64,000 bases of DNA. Origin: Alcaligenes sp. SDU_A2. GTDB taxonomy: Bacteria; Pseudomonadota; Gammaproteobacteria; Burkholderiales; Burkholderiaceae_B. Shown in pieces: positions 1-13,272 of this stretch. Position 1 is the stretch's first letter. Each line of letters starts with the position of its first letter. The stretch lies in NCBI RefSeq assembly GCF_038237375.1, contig NZ_CP151273.1, forward strand, positions 1-64,000, given 5' to 3'. A program made the position numbers and the translations under genes. The notes beneath the pieces were generated by a model, which worked only from the letters and a program-made list of their open reading frames with translations, had not been told where the DNA came from and did no database searches.

Positions 1-135
1 TGCTTGGGCTGGGTTTGAGTGTTGTGTGCGCGCTGTGCTGGAGAGTGCTTGGGCGGCGTGCAGGCCGGGGGGGATGCGCTCAGGCGCATGGAGGCAGCCA
101 GCGAGCCGTGCGCTGGCGTTGCGTCGCCTAAAAGA
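1..135. other. Non-coding flank beyond the rRNA operon terminator
   Basis: I see no convincing reading frame here. The stretch holds two perfect small inverted repeats: ATGCGC/GCGCAT at 74-79 and 84-89 (4-base loop) and GCCAGCG/CGCTGGC at 97-103 and 111-117 (7-base loop). They lie just beyond the rRNA operon terminator and may belong to the end of a transcript entering from the left, but nothing shows which. Confidence 0.35.
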
Positions 136-170
136 CAAAACCCCCACAAGCGAGGCTTGCGGGGGTTTTG
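136..170 (-). terminator. Rho-independent terminator of the rRNA operon
   Basis: A GC-rich inverted repeat (ACCCCC.GCAAG / CTTGC.GGGGGT type stem) is flanked by A-rich sequence on one side and T-rich sequence on the other. On the minus strand it sits about 10 bases after the 5S gene and ends in GTTTTG. It is nearly symmetrical, so it could also stop transcription arriving from the left. Confidence 0.85.
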
Positions 171-180
171 AGCAATAAGA

Positions 181-294
181 GCTTGACGATGACCTACTTT
201 CACAGACGTCCGTCCACTATCATCGGCGCAAAGGCGTTTCACAGTCCTGTTCGGGATGGGAAGGCGTGGGACCACCTTGCTATGGTCGTCAAGC
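181..294 (-). rRNA. rrf: 5S ribosomal RNA
   Basis: Reading the minus strand gives the conserved 5S core, including CCCGAACAGG and the terminal helix pairing GCTTGACGA with TCGTCAAGC. The size, about 114 nt, fits a bacterial 5S rRNA. It is the last gene of the 16S-Ile-Ala-23S-5S operon, about 175 bp after the 23S gene. Ends are estimated from the pairing of the terminal helix. Confidence 0.9.
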
Positions 295-469
295 GTAACT
301 GGTTGCCAGGTTGTCTTGTGGACAGCCTAGCCAATTTGGAAGAAGCACCTTGCCAGGATCAGTACGGATCGCTTAGCAAGTGTTTACGAAGGGTTTGAGC
401 GCGGGCTGCGCTGCACTTCAATATTACGTTCTGTGGTCAACAACTTGTACTCACTACAACCACAAGGGT

Positions 470-3358
<2,889 letters not shown>

Positions 3359-3573
3359 AACGCTTACGGCTATAGGATATATGAGTATACGTTGTTGCCG
3401 TTCATCAATCCTTAGCTGTCATCCAATCCGAGGATTGAACAACGTCTATATTTTTGAGAACTTGTTGAACATAAATTGTTCGTGTTGCAATCACAACCCG
3501 TGCATTGTCTACATCGCTTCCTAAGAAATGATGCGTATCAGACAACACACCTTCGTTGTGCTTCTTCCTAATT

Positions 3574-3584
3574 GTTAAAGAGCA
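3574..3584 (-). promoter_or_regulatory. boxA antitermination site before the 23S gene
   Basis: On the minus strand this reads TGCTCTTTAAC, the conserved rRNA boxA bound as RNA by the NusB-NusE antitermination complex. It lies in the spacer between tRNA-Ala and 23S. The rest of the 3359-3728 spacer shows no gene and probably forms the 23S processing stem. Confidence 0.7.
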
Positions 3585-3728
3585 ATTCGTGGGTTGCATA
3601 ACCCAACGAGCAGTATTCTTTAAAAAGAACACTCTTCGTTGAATCTAGCGCCAGCCAAACCGTTGTTTGCCTGTGCCCTATACTCTGTCATGAATGATCA
3701 GTTACCGGCCCCTACCGCGATAAAGCGA

Positions 3729-3804
3729 TGGTGGAGGATGACGGGATCGAACCGACGACCCCCTGCTTGCAAAGCAGGTGCTCTCCCAGCTGAGCTAATC
3801 CCCC
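3729..3804 (-). tRNA. tRNA-Ala (anticodon TGC)
   Basis: The minus strand folds as a 76-nt tRNA, starting GGGGGATTAGCTCAG and ending TCCACCA with an encoded CCA. The anticodon loop reads CTTTGCAAG, giving anticodon TGC. It lies in the 16S-23S spacer 11 bp from tRNA-Ile, the standard arrangement in betaproteobacterial rRNA operons. Confidence 0.95.
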
Positions 3805-3815
3805 GAGGTAATCGT

Positions 3816-3892
3816 TGGTGGGTCAAGTTGGAATCGAACCAACGACCCCCGCCTTATCAAGACGGTGCTCTAACCGACTGAGCTACTGACCC
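3816..3892 (-). tRNA. tRNA-Ile (anticodon GAT)
   Basis: The minus strand gives a 77-nt tRNA beginning GGGTCAGTAGCTCAG and ending with an encoded CCA. The anticodon loop reads CTTGATAAG, giving GAT. It is the first tRNA of the 16S-23S spacer in transcription order. Confidence 0.95.
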
Positions 3893-3984
3893 ATCTATCA
3901 CCACTGGGCGATAACCTTCATGGTCATGACATTAACTAACAGCCAATAAGTGTGGACGCTTTCGCTTTGCGAGCCATTCGCTCT

Positions 3985-5520
<1,536 letters not shown>

Positions 5521-5700
5521 TTAATCTCTGTGGTTGTCCCGTCTTGCGACGAGACCGATTGTGTCTCAAAGAAAAATTCAGAGTTTACACAAGGTAAAAA
5601 CTTCATTTTTCGTCTGTGAGCACTTGATACAAACTTGTGGCGATCCCGTAAAGGGTTCGGCCCGCTCATTCCAAGCGCCCACACTTATCGGCTGTTAATT

Positions 5701-5711
5701 GTTAAAGAGCA
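5701..5711 (-). promoter_or_regulatory. boxA antitermination site in the 16S leader
   Basis: On the minus strand this reads TGCTCTTTAAC followed by AATTAACAGC, the conserved boxA of rRNA leaders. It lies about 180 bp before the 16S gene and about 95 bp downstream of the strong promoter at 5806-5834. The same core recurs before the 23S gene. Confidence 0.8.
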
Positions 5712-5805
5712 GTGACAGTTGCCTGTCGTTCTACTGGCTGAGTCGGCCGGCGCGTTACGCTGTGTGGCGTTTCGTGCCTTGCTGTCTCAGCAGCAGAGAA
5801 ACGAG

Positions 5806-5834
5806 ATTATGAAGCGTTTTTCGCAGTGTGTCAA
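5806..5834 (-). promoter_or_regulatory. Strong sigma-70 promoter of the rRNA operon
   Basis: On the minus strand TTGACA (5829-5834) is followed after exactly 17 bp by CATAAT (5806-5811), one mismatch from consensus overall. The sequence just upstream is A-rich (CTTCAAAAAAACGC) and could act as an UP element. Transcription would start near 5798 and read through boxA into 16S. Confidence 0.85.
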
Positions 5835-6168
5835 GCGTTTTTTTGAAGTTCGTTTGAGCGTTTTTGGCAGAACCTAAACTGATCAAACTTGTTCCCGCTT
5901 GAACCAGAACCGGATGAAACCACCTGATCCTGTGCTGCTTAACTTCACAAGCTACAAAGTTAAATTTTAAGACGTCGCTAAAAACTTAACTTTGCAATCT
6001 CGTTTGCAGAATCTAGAACTTTAACATGAAAAACTGAAATCATGCAAGCTTTATTTTCTGCCGGTTAATTTAGACTTCGGTGCGGGCCATTGAGCCAAGG
6101 CGGTGAAATCGAACTAACCGCTTGCTGTACCGCTTCGGGAAAACCCTGTTCGCTGCAGCAAGAAAGAA

Positions 6169-6198
6169 ACTATAGCACGGTGTTTTCCCCGATAGCAA
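6169..6198 (-). promoter_or_regulatory. Possible second upstream promoter for the rRNA operon
   Basis: On the minus strand TTGCTA (6193-6198) and TATAGT (6169-6174) are separated by 18 bp and point toward the rRNA operon, about 360 bp upstream of the better promoter. This resembles tandem rRNA promoters, but the match is moderate and could be chance. Confidence 0.35.
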
Positions 6199-6576
6199 GC
6201 TTTTTGACAAGAATATTTCAGCAGGCCTGACACTCTTTCTCCAGAAACATCTCAACCCACTGAAAACAAATAAAAATACAGGATACATATAAAATGTAAC
6301 TTTTAGATGCGTAGCCACCCACGCTCCAAAACTACCAGACAAGAGCTTCGTCATCTATGCAAGGTGCTTAACAAGCCACTCATCCCTATTACGAAACAGA
6401 GCCACTGCCCCAGCCAACCCGCCCCACCATGCCTGAAGGAGCAGGCCGGCATCGCACCTATACAAACACCACCCCTACAATGGCAGCGCGCAATGACTGC
6501 CCGGCACCTAACGCCGGATCGTCGACCACCGACACAATCGCAAGCATCGTCACTCTGATTCGGGACTCGCCCTACT

Positions 6577-6673
6577 CTATATATATAGGGCAACCTGCTC
6601 TTCTATATATAGCGACCTTCGTTTTGCATGTCCGCGCCCAACACAGGCCCTTGGTGCTCGCTACTATATATAG
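6577..6673. repeat. Cluster of three CTATATATAG palindromes upstream of ung
   Basis: Self-complementary copies lie at 6577-6588 (12 bp, CTATATATATAG), 6603-6612 and 6664-6673 (both 10 bp). A fourth copy is at 7597-7606, right after the ung stop codon. Each sits in non-coding DNA. They could be protein binding sites, promoter elements or a dispersed repeat; the sequence alone does not decide. Confidence 0.6.
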
Positions 6674-6791
6674 AGGAGATGCTGCCCCCGCCACGCAGCC
6701 TATCGTCCTCACAACATTCCAGGCACAGCGCATTCGGCAGAGCGCAAGGCACGCCTTACAATACGCGGATAGTCACCACACTCTTTTCATT

Positions 6792-7586
6792 ATGGCGCGC
6801 TCATCTTCCTCTCGCCCTAAGGGGCAGCTCAGCCTGATCGGCGACGAGATTCTAGCCGGCAATACGCTGGACGGCAGTATTCTTGCGCAGCTATCCCTTC
6901 TACCACCTCACTGGAAAGCCGCCCTTGGCAGCCCCGAACTGGTTCAGACCCTGCAAAACGTCTCTGCATGGCTGGACAAGGAGCTGGCTCAAGGAGCCAC
7001 CATCTATCCGGCCGCTCCTTTTCGCGCCCTGCAATTGCTGCCGCCGGATGGCGTGCGTGTTGTCATACTGGGGCAAGATCCCTACCACGGCCCCAACCAG
7101 GCACAAGGTCTGGCATTTTCGGTACCCGACACCTGCCCCGCCCCTCCCAGTCTACGTAATATCCTGGCACAGTTGCAGCTGGAGTATCCAGATATGCCGG
7201 CACCGGCCAGCCATGATCTGAGCAATTGGGCGCGCCAGGGCGTACTGCTGCTCAATACATCGTTGACAGTGGAAGATGGGCTACCCGCCTCGCATGCCAG
7301 GAAAGGATGGGAGACAGTAACGGATGCCCTGCTGGTTCACCTGGCCGATCAGACTACGCACCCCATTGTCTATATGCTCTGGGGCAATCATGCCCAAGCC
7401 AAAACGGACCTGATCCGCCGGCACGCGCAAGGCCCGCACCTGATCTTGGCGGCCAACCATCCGTCCCCCTTATCGGCTCGTCGGCCTCCTGTCCCTTTCA
7501 TGGGCTGTGGCCATTTTCGCCAAGCCAACGACTGGTTAGCCGAACAGAACGCCGCTGCCATCGACTGGCTGGCAACCGGCCCCTGA
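6792..7586 (+). CDS. ung: Uracil-DNA glycosylase
   Basis: Family 1 uracil-DNA glycosylase, which removes uracil from DNA to start base-excision repair in the cytoplasm. The 264-residue protein carries the water-activating motif GQDPYHG at 94-100, with catalytic Asp96, and the minor-groove loop HPSPLS at 223-228. The frame stays open upstream to 6429, but homologues begin near this Met and the upstream residues look non-coding, so I start at ATG 6792. No clear Shine-Dalgarno is visible. CTATATATAG palindromes flank the gene on both sides. It is probably followed in the same transcript by the small gene at 7617. Confidence 0.95.
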   Translation: MARSSSSRPKGQLSLIGDEILAGNTLDGSILAQLSLLPPHWKAALGSPELVQTLQNVSAWLDKELAQGATIYPAAPFRALQLLPPDGVRVVILGQDPYHGPNQAQGLAFSVPDTCPAPPSLRNILAQLQLEYPDMPAPASHDLSNWARQGVLLLNTSLTVEDGLPASHARKGWETVTDALLVHLADQTTHPIVYMLWGNHAQAKTDLIRRHAQGPHLILAANHPSPLSARRPPVPFMGCGHFRQANDWLAEQNAAAIDWLATGP

Positions 7587-7616
7587 CCCTGACCTTCTAT
7601 ATATAGACATACGCAT

Positions 7617-7946
7617 ATGCCGCTAAGCCCTGCCGATCCGACTTTGAACCCTGACGAACAACACGCTTTGTGGTCATCGGAACTGACCCAGCAATATGCC
7701 TGGCAGTTTGAAGGCAACACACCTATTCAGGTGCCCTTGAACTGCCTGCCTTTGATGGAAGAACTGTTCAAGCTGCTCAATGAAACCATTAAAGACTCGT
7801 TTGATCGTTCGCTGTTTTGCTGGACCGAGCTGAAACTGGACGCATCTGGCCTGACAGCATGGTACCTGGGGGTGGAAGACTACGACGCGACCATCGAAGC
7901 CTTTGTGGCATCGCTATCGAGCCGGTGTCTGGCCGCAAGCCAATAG
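7617..7946 (+). CDS. Conserved-looking hypothetical protein, 109 aa
   Basis: I do not recognise a family. The 109-residue protein is acidic and probably soluble, with no signal peptide or membrane segment; its centre (about 35-95) is rich in Trp, Leu and Phe and looks like a small folded domain. It starts 30 bp after ung on the same strand, with a CTATATATAG palindrome in the gap, so it may be co-transcribed. No Shine-Dalgarno precedes the ATG. Codon use resembles that of the neighbours, which favours a real gene. It ends about 115 bp before the convergent lipA. Confidence 0.6.
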   Translation: MPLSPADPTLNPDEQHALWSSELTQQYAWQFEGNTPIQVPLNCLPLMEELFKLLNETIKDSFDRSLFCWTELKLDASGLTAWYLGVEDYDATIEAFVASLSSRCLAASQ

Positions 7947-8060
7947 GCTGACGGCGCACCGATCGCTGACCACAGCACGTGGTCATGCAAAGCTTGCTCG
8001 GTACGCCCAAGTCCGGGAGTTTTTGTTGCTGCTATGGCAAGAAGTAGACAGTGACCCGTA

Positions 8061-9074
8061 TCAGGGCTGCACGCCGGCGGCGTGGGCCTGCTGATCCGCA
8101 TGATAGGACGAGCGGACCATGGCACCGACAGCAGCATGGGTAAAGCCCATCGCGTAAGCTTCGCGCTCGAACATGGCGAATTCGTCCGGCGTGACATAAC
8201 GCAGAACAGGCAAATGGTGTCCCGACGGCTGCAAATACTGGCCTATGGTCAACATCTCTACATTGTGCGCCCGCATATCGCGCATGACTTCCAGAATTTC
8301 CTCGTTGGTCTCGCCCAGCCCGACCATCAGCCCCGATTTGGTCGGCACTTCGGGATGCAGTTTCTTGAATTCCTGCAACAGCTTGAGCGAATGATGGTAA
8401 TCCGAGCCGGGCCGGGCCTGTTTGTAGAGACGCGGCACGGTTTCCAGATTATGGTTCATGACATCTGGAGGGCAGGCATCCAAGATGTCCAAGGCGCGCT
8501 CCAGACGGGCACGGAAATCGGGCACCAGGACTTCAATGGTTGTATGGGGCGAATGCTCGCGCACCTGACGGATGCATTCGACAAAATGGGCCGCGCCGCC
8601 ATCGCGCAAATCATCTCGGTCTACCGATGTAATGACCACATAGGACAATTTCATCGCGCCAATGGCCTTGGCCAGATTGGCGGGTTCGTCCTGATCCAGC
8701 GGATCGGGACGGCCATGCCCCACATCGCAAAACGGGCAACGACGCGTACACTTGTCGCCCATGATCATGAAGGTGGCCGTGCCCTTGCCAAAGCATTCGC
8801 CGATGTTCGGACAGGACGCTTCTTCGCAAACCGAAAACAGCTTATGTTCGCGCAGCGTTTCCTTGATTTCGTAAAAACGCGAATTCGGTGCCGCTGCCTT
8901 GACCCGAATCCAGTCCGGCTTCTTCAGACGCTCGGCCTGCACGACCTTGATCGGAATGCGCGAGGTCTTGGCCTGGGCCTTCTGCTTTTGCGTAGCGTCG
9001 TAATCAGCGGGCGCGACAGCGCGTGGGCGGACGGTAGGTTTAGGGTCGACGGACGTATCTGCAGGGGAGGTCAT
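8061..9074 (-). CDS. lipA: Lipoyl synthase
   Basis: Radical-SAM enzyme that inserts two sulfur atoms into protein-bound octanoyl groups to make lipoyl cofactor for 2-oxoacid dehydrogenases and glycine cleavage. Counting from ATG 9074 the protein has 337 residues. The auxiliary cluster cysteines are in [12 protein letters not shown] (Cys83, Cys88, Cys94), the radical-SAM cluster in CTRRCPFC (Cys109, Cys113, Cys116), and the C-terminal RSSY motif is at 321-324. An in-frame start 20 codons earlier exists but adds residues unlike the family. The partner lipB lies upstream on the same strand, but an opposite-strand enoyl-CoA hydratase separates them, so each probably has its own promoter. Confidence 0.95.
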   Translation of the reverse strand: MTSPADTSVDPKPTVRPRAVAPADYDATQKQKAQAKTSRIPIKVVQAERLKKPDWIRVKAAAPNSRFYEIKETLREHKLFSVCEEASCPNIGECFGKGTATFMIMGDKCTRRCPFCDVGHGRPDPLDQDEPANLAKAIGAMKLSYVVITSVDRDDLRDGGAAHFVECIRQVREHSPHTTIEVLVPDFRARLERALDILDACPPDVMNHNLETVPRLYKQARPGSDYHHSLKLLQEFKKLHPEVPTKSGLMVGLGETNEEILEVMRDMRAHNVEMLTIGQYLQPSGHHLPVLRYVTPDEFAMFEREAYAMGFTHAAVGAMVRSSYHADQQAHAAGVQP

Positions 9075-9276
9075 AGGCGTAGTAAATATAAACAGCATGC
9101 CTGCGCCACAGCCGGGCTGCGGGCGCATCGTCATTTGATTGTAGCCCCAAGCCTTTACAAGCGCCTAGAAGCAAGGCCATAGTTTGCTCACGAACCCCTT
9201 GAATATAAAAGCAGACGCATCGCATCGGCAACATTGCGCTGTGTATTCTGCACATACAACAAGTACGGAGACCTGC

Positions 9277-10068
9277 ATGCCTTACGAGGAAAACACAGCC
9301 CCTGTGCTGCTGCAACAGCACGATGGACTGGCGCACATCACCTTGAACCGCCCGACGCAATACAACGCGCTATCCGAAGAAGTACTGGATGCCTTGCAGG
9401 ACATACTGGATGATCTGGCCCGGGATCAAGCCCTACAATGCGTCGTTATACAAGCGCGCGGCAAGGCGTTTTGCGCCGGGCACGATTTAAAGCAGATGCG
9501 CAGTCGTCCCGAACATGCGTATTACCTGGACCTGTTTCAGCGCTGCAGCCGCGTCATGCAAAGCGTGCAGTCCCTGCCCGTGCCCGTCATTGCGCGCGTG
9601 CAGGGGCTGGCCACGGCGGCTGGCTGTCAGTTGGTCGCCAGTTGCGACTTAGCCGTGGCTGCGCAATCAGCACGCTTTGCCGTATCGGGCATTAATGTGG
9701 GTTTGTTCTGTTCCACTCCTGCGGTGGCCCTGTCGCGCTGCGTGCCGCCCAAAGCCGCCATGGAAATGCTGATGACGGGCGAGTTCATCGACGCCAGTCG
9801 GGCCCGGGAACTGGGGCTGATCAACCATGCCGTGCCCGACGAGCAACTGGACCAGGCCGTACACGATCTGGCCGACCGCATTCTGGCCAAAAGCCCGGTA
9901 GCGGTACGTGCAGGCAAGGCGATGTTTCACCGCCAGCGCAGCCTGCCGCTGGAGCAGGCTTACGACTACGCAAGCCAGATCATGGCCAAAAACATGATGA
10001 GCGACGATGCCTGCGAGGGCATAGACGCGTTCATACAGAAGCGCCCAGCCGTCTTTAAAGGGCGTTGA
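9277..10068 (+). CDS. Enoyl-CoA hydratase/isomerase family protein (ECHDC3-like)
   Basis: Crotonase-fold protein of 263 residues. The first oxyanion-hole segment is CAGHDL at 66-71 and the second is the Gly/Ala-rich stretch GLATAAGCQL near 107-116. The GHDL form resembles the ECHDC3-type branch, whose substrate is poorly defined, so assigning a beta-oxidation step would be guesswork. GGAG at 9267-9270, six bases before the ATG, fixes the start. The gene sits alone on the plus strand between lipA and lipB, an insertion relative to the common lipB-lipA pairing. No regulator is adjacent. Confidence 0.88.
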   Translation: MPYEENTAPVLLQQHDGLAHITLNRPTQYNALSEEVLDALQDILDDLARDQALQCVVIQARGKAFCAGHDLKQMRSRPEHAYYLDLFQRCSRVMQSVQSLPVPVIARVQGLATAAGCQLVASCDLAVAAQSARFAVSGINVGLFCSTPAVALSRCVPPKAAMEMLMTGEFIDASRARELGLINHAVPDEQLDQAVHDLADRILAKSPVAVRAGKAMFHRQRSLPLEQAYDYASQIMAKNMMSDDACEGIDAFIQKRPAVFKGR

Positions 10069-10728
10069 TCAGGCTACGGCAGCGCTCATGCGCTGCGCCA
10101 TTGCCTTGGACAAGTATTCGCATAAGAACTGTGCCGCCTGATCCAGGGTAACATCCGCCCCTTGGGAGCGCATATCGGTGGTTTGCAAGCCTTCGTAGCC
10201 ACATGGATTGATGCCCATAAATGGGGTCAAATCCATATCCAGGTTCAGGGCCAAGCCATGATAGGAGCGTCCATTGCGGATTTTGATGCCCAGCGCGGAG
10301 ATCTTGGCCAGTGCGCCACCCGGCGCTACCGGGACATACACGCCAGGCGCACCGGGTTTGCGGCAGGCCCCCTGGACGCCGAAATGCGTCAGACAAGCGA
10401 TAACGGCATCTTCGAGCAAGACCACATACTCTTTGACATACAGGCCGACACGACGCAAGTCGAACAGGCAATACACCAGTAACTGACCCGGCCCGTGATA
10501 GGTGACCTGCCCCCCTCTATCGGTCTGCACAACAGGGATGTCCGCGGGGTTGAGCACGTGTTCGGGCTTGCCGGCCTGTCCTTGCGTATAAACCGGAAGG
10601 TGCTCGGCCAGCCAGATTTCGTCGGGGGTGTCGGGTCCGCGCTGCTCGGTGAACTCGCGCATGGCTTGCCAGACTGGCCCATAGTGGACCGGTCTGGGCA
10701 AAGACTTCACCTGTATGCAATCGGACAT
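10069..10728 (-). CDS. lipB: Octanoyl-[acyl-carrier-protein]:protein octanoyltransferase
   Basis: Transfers octanoate from acyl carrier protein to lipoyl domains, the step before LipA. The 219-residue protein has the signature [12 protein letters not shown] (71-82), the catalytic Lys142 in AKISALG and the catalytic Cys176 in INPCGYEG. Start ATG 10728 is preceded by a G-rich ribosome binding site (AGGGGGG); an extension of 28 codons upstream is open but unlike the family. It follows ybeD by 19 bp in a minus-strand run from dacC through dat, ybeD and lipB. Its stop codon abuts that of the convergent enoyl-CoA hydratase gene. Confidence 0.95.
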   Translation of the reverse strand: MSDCIQVKSLPRPVHYGPVWQAMREFTEQRGPDTPDEIWLAEHLPVYTQGQAGKPEHVLNPADIPVVQTDRGGQVTYHGPGQLLVYCLFDLRRVGLYVKEYVVLLEDAVIACLTHFGVQGACRKPGAPGVYVPVAPGGALAKISALGIKIRNGRSYHGLALNLDMDLTPFMGINPCGYEGLQTTDMRSQGADVTLDQAAQFLCEYLSKAMAQRMSAAVA

Positions 10729-10747
10729 GCCGCCCCCCTGATCCTGC

Positions 10748-11023
10748 CTATAGGACGACACGCACCAGATGGTGCGCGTGCAAGGCACGGTACAGATTGT
10801 CCAACTGTTCACGCGACGTGGCCCGAACCGTGAACGTCAGGCCGGTATAGTTGCCTGCCTTGCTGGGGCGTTTTTCAATCGTGGCCGCGTCGAAGTCGGG
10901 GTCGAACTCCAGCACAATGGCCAATAGCTCTTCCTGCAGCGTGTCGTGAGTCTGGCCCATGACTTTAATGGGGAAGTCGCTGGGGTATTCGATCAATGAT
11001 TCTTCGGGTGGAATAATGCTCAT
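10748..11023 (-). CDS. ybeD: YbeD/DUF493 family protein
   Basis: A 91-residue protein of the DUF493 (YbeD) family, a small alpha-beta fold often encoded next to lipB. The family has no firmly established reaction; the recurring linkage suggests a role near lipoate metabolism or its regulation. Typical features are the N-terminal [11 protein letters not shown] and the C-terminal segment starting YTGLTFTV. Its ATG overlaps the stop of the upstream aminotransferase gene in an ATGA junction, so the two are translationally coupled. Confidence 0.9.
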   Translation of the reverse strand: MSIIPPEESLIEYPSDFPIKVMGQTHDTLQEELLAIVLEFDPDFDAATIEKRPSKAGNYTGLTFTVRATSREQLDNLYRALHAHHLVRVVL

Positions 11024-11892
11024 GCTTGCTCCGTAGCCTGAATGGCCTTGTCGTATCCTGCCCGCAATTGGGCAAAGACCGGGCCTGGCCGACCGTCTGC
11101 GACGGGGCGGCCATTAAATACAACGATGGGCAACACTTCCTTGGTCGCTGCCGTCATCAGGATTTCGTCGGCGCTATCGACTTCCTCGCGGGAAATCCGA
11201 CGCGCCTGGAAAGCAATGCCCGCCTGCGCCGCCAGCTCTTCCATCAAGCCGTAGCGAACGCCTTCCAGAATCAGGTTATTGCGCATGGGTGCCAGCAAGG
11301 TGCCGTTACGCACGATCCAGATATTGCAGGATGCGCCTTCGGTCAGAAAGCCGTCACGAAATTGGATGACTTCATCCACCCCCGCCTGAACAGCCTGCTG
11401 TTTGGCCAGCACATTACCCAGCAACGACACCGACTTGATATCGCAATGCAGCCAGCGCACATCATCGATGGCGATAGCGGTCAGACCGTTTTCGCGCTCG
11501 GCCTGCACACGCTGAAAAGGCGAAACCATAATAAACACGCTGGGTGCGACATTCTTGGGGAAGGCGTGGTCGCGCTTGGCCACGCCGCGCGTGACCTGTA
11601 TGTAAACCATACAGTCCGCCCCTTTGCCGGAGCGGGCCAGCATGTCCAGTACCAGCTTTTCCCACTGAACCCGTGTAAACGGATTAGCAATGCCGATCTT
11701 GGCCAGGCTGCGCTCCAGGCGGTTCAGGTGTCCGTCCATTCGAAAGGGCTTGCCGCGATAGGCCGGCACGACATCGTAGATGCCGTCGCCATAGATAAAA
11801 CCGCGGTCCAGCACGGATATTTTCGCCTCGCCCAAACGAACGAAGTCGCCATTCAGGTAAACAATGCTGTCGGGATCAATACCAGAAATCAT
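11020..11892 (-). CDS. dat: D-amino-acid aminotransferase (class IV PLP enzyme)
   Basis: PLP-dependent fold-type IV transaminase of 290 residues. The PLP lysine is Lys153 in DIKSVSLLGN, and Glu185 in LTEGASCN matches the residue that contacts the cofactor nitrogen. The DIKSxxLLGN form points to D-alanine aminotransferase rather than branched-chain aminotransferase or aminodeoxychorismate lyase, though activity cannot be proved from sequence. D-amino-acid production fits the neighbour dacC, which trims D-Ala from peptidoglycan. The gene lies 24 bp after dacC and overlaps ybeD by four bases. Confidence 0.88.
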   Translation of the reverse strand: MISGIDPDSIVYLNGDFVRLGEAKISVLDRGFIYGDGIYDVVPAYRGKPFRMDGHLNRLERSLAKIGIANPFTRVQWEKLVLDMLARSGKGADCMVYIQVTRGVAKRDHAFPKNVAPSVFIMVSPFQRVQAERENGLTAIAIDDVRWLHCDIKSVSLLGNVLAKQQAVQAGVDEVIQFRDGFLTEGASCNIWIVRNGTLLAPMRNNLILEGVRYGLMEELAAQAGIAFQARRISREEVDSADEILMTAATKEVLPIVVFNGRPVADGRPGPVFAQLRAGYDKAIQATEQA

Positions 11893-11916
11893 AGCGTCGG
11901 TCTCGGAAAGAAAGGC

Positions 11917-13143
11917 TTATTCGAACATCAGACGCACTTTGTCGACCATGCGGCCAAAAAAGCCGGCCTCGGGGACATCGTCCAGTACGACCAGAGGCTG
12001 TTCGGACAAGGTCTTGCCGTCCAGAGTCAGCGTCAGGGTACCGACTTTGGTGCCCTTACTTAATGGCGCGACCAGCGGCTGCGTATACTGAGCCACAGGC
12101 TTGATCTGGGCAGATTTGCCGCGCGGCACGGTCAACCACAAGGGTGCCGCTGTGCCCAGCCCGACATTCTCGACCGTGCCTTCCCAGACACGTGCATTAA
12201 CAGCGGGGTTGCCGGCGTCGTAGAGCTTGACCGTCTCGAAATTCTGGAAGCTCCAGTTCAGCAGTTTCAGGCTGTTTTCGGTACGGGCATTGTCGCTGGC
12301 CGTACCAACTACCACGGACACAATACGACGACCGTCGCGCATGGCGGTGGACACCAGGCAGTACCCTGCTGACTGGGTATGGCCGGTCTTCAAGCCGTCC
12401 ACTGTATTGTCCAACCAGAGCAAACGGTTGCGATTGGGCTGCTTGATATTGTTGTAGGCGAATTCTTTCTGGCTGTAGTAGTGCAGGTATTGCGGAAAGC
12501 GCGACACCAAGGCGGCGGCCAATGTGGCCAGATCGCGTACCGAGGTCAGATGGGCGGGATCGGGCAAGCCGGTGGAGTTGACGAAGTGCGTAGCGGTCAG
12601 GCCCAGCTTGGCGGCCTGTTCGTTCATGAGAGCCGCAAAGGCCGATTCGCTGCCGGCGACGGCTTCGGCCAGGGCCACGGAGGCGTCGTTGCCCGATTGC
12701 ACGATCACGCCTTGCAGCAAGGCGTCCACCGGCACCTGTGTGTTGACCTTGACGAACATGCGCGAACCTTCGGTGCGCCAGGCCTTTTCCGAAATGTTCA
12801 CAGCCTGATCCAGCTTCAGACGGCCTGATTCCAGTGCATCGAAGACCAAATAAGCGGTCATAATTTTGGTCAGCGAAGCCGGTTCGACACGCTCGTCGAT
12901 GCGTTCGGCTGCAATGACCTGGCCGCTGTTGACATCCATGGACAGCCAGGCCGGCGCGGTCAACCCGGGCGGCGGCACGATGGAAAGATCGCCAGGCAAG
13001 GCCGCTGCTGTAGCGGCTGGTGCCGTGACCGGTGCGCTGGATTCAGCCGGCGTCTGTGCATAAGCTTGTACAGGCAACGCCAGTGCGAGCGCCACTACAC
13101 AACGGGAGAGAATCGGAGATACGGATTTTTTTGCAAAGGTCAT
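11917..13143 (-). CDS. dacC: D-alanyl-D-alanine carboxypeptidase (PBP5/6 family)
   Basis: Low-molecular-mass penicillin-binding protein that removes the terminal D-Ala from peptidoglycan pentapeptides in the periplasm. The 408-residue protein has a signal peptide of about 29 residues ending AYA, an Ala/Pro-rich linker, and the three active-site motifs SLTK (nucleophile Ser90, Lys93), SGN (150-152) and KTG (252-254). A C-terminal beta domain and an amphipathic end (FGRMVDKVRLMF), which usually anchors the protein to the inner membrane, follow. A TTG start four codons earlier is possible, but ATG 13143 begins directly before the signal peptide. It heads the dacC-dat-ybeD-lipB run. Confidence 0.93.
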   Translation of the reverse strand: MTFAKKSVSPILSRCVVALALALPVQAYAQTPAESSAPVTAPAATAAALPGDLSIVPPPGLTAPAWLSMDVNSGQVIAAERIDERVEPASLTKIMTAYLVFDALESGRLKLDQAVNISEKAWRTEGSRMFVKVNTQVPVDALLQGVIVQSGNDASVALAEAVAGSESAFAALMNEQAAKLGLTATHFVNSTGLPDPAHLTSVRDLATLAAALVSRFPQYLHYYSQKEFAYNNIKQPNRNRLLWLDNTVDGLKTGHTQSAGYCLVSTAMRDGRRIVSVVVGTASDNARTENSLKLLNWSFQNFETVKLYDAGNPAVNARVWEGTVENVGLGTAAPLWLTVPRGKSAQIKPVAQYTQPLVAPLSKGTKVGTLTLTLDGKTLSEQPLVVLDDVPEAGFFGRMVDKVRLMFE

Positions 13144-13272
13144 GTCTGGGAACAATTGTAAGCTGCGGTCAGATCAGGAAAGGCCCATTATGGCAGAGCG
13201 CCGCTACGCTGTAAGCCCGCCTGCCCAGTGATCCGCCAATGAAAACGCAACGATTTGAAAGCAAAGCGCCGC

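Larger units (their letters stand above)
5880..6791. other. Long non-coding interval between the rRNA operon and ung
   Basis: No convincing protein gene is visible in these roughly 900 bases. The part nearest the rRNA operon is AT-rich and contains an 8-bp inverted repeat AAAGTTAA/TTAACTTT (5956-5963 and 5986-5993). The part nearest ung holds three CTATATATAG-type palindromes. A frame open in phase with ung extends upstream from 6792 to 6429, but its composition and lack of a start signal argue that it is not translated. Confidence 0.5.

Noticed and set aside
6070-6354. 94-codon minus-strand frame upstream of the rRNA operon
   Set aside because: It has no recognisable domain or ribosome binding site and overlaps the likely promoter region of the rRNA operon.
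6429-6791. In-frame N-terminal extension of ung
   Set aside because: Residues are unlike any glycosylase, the region contains the TA palindromes, and the family start is at 6792.
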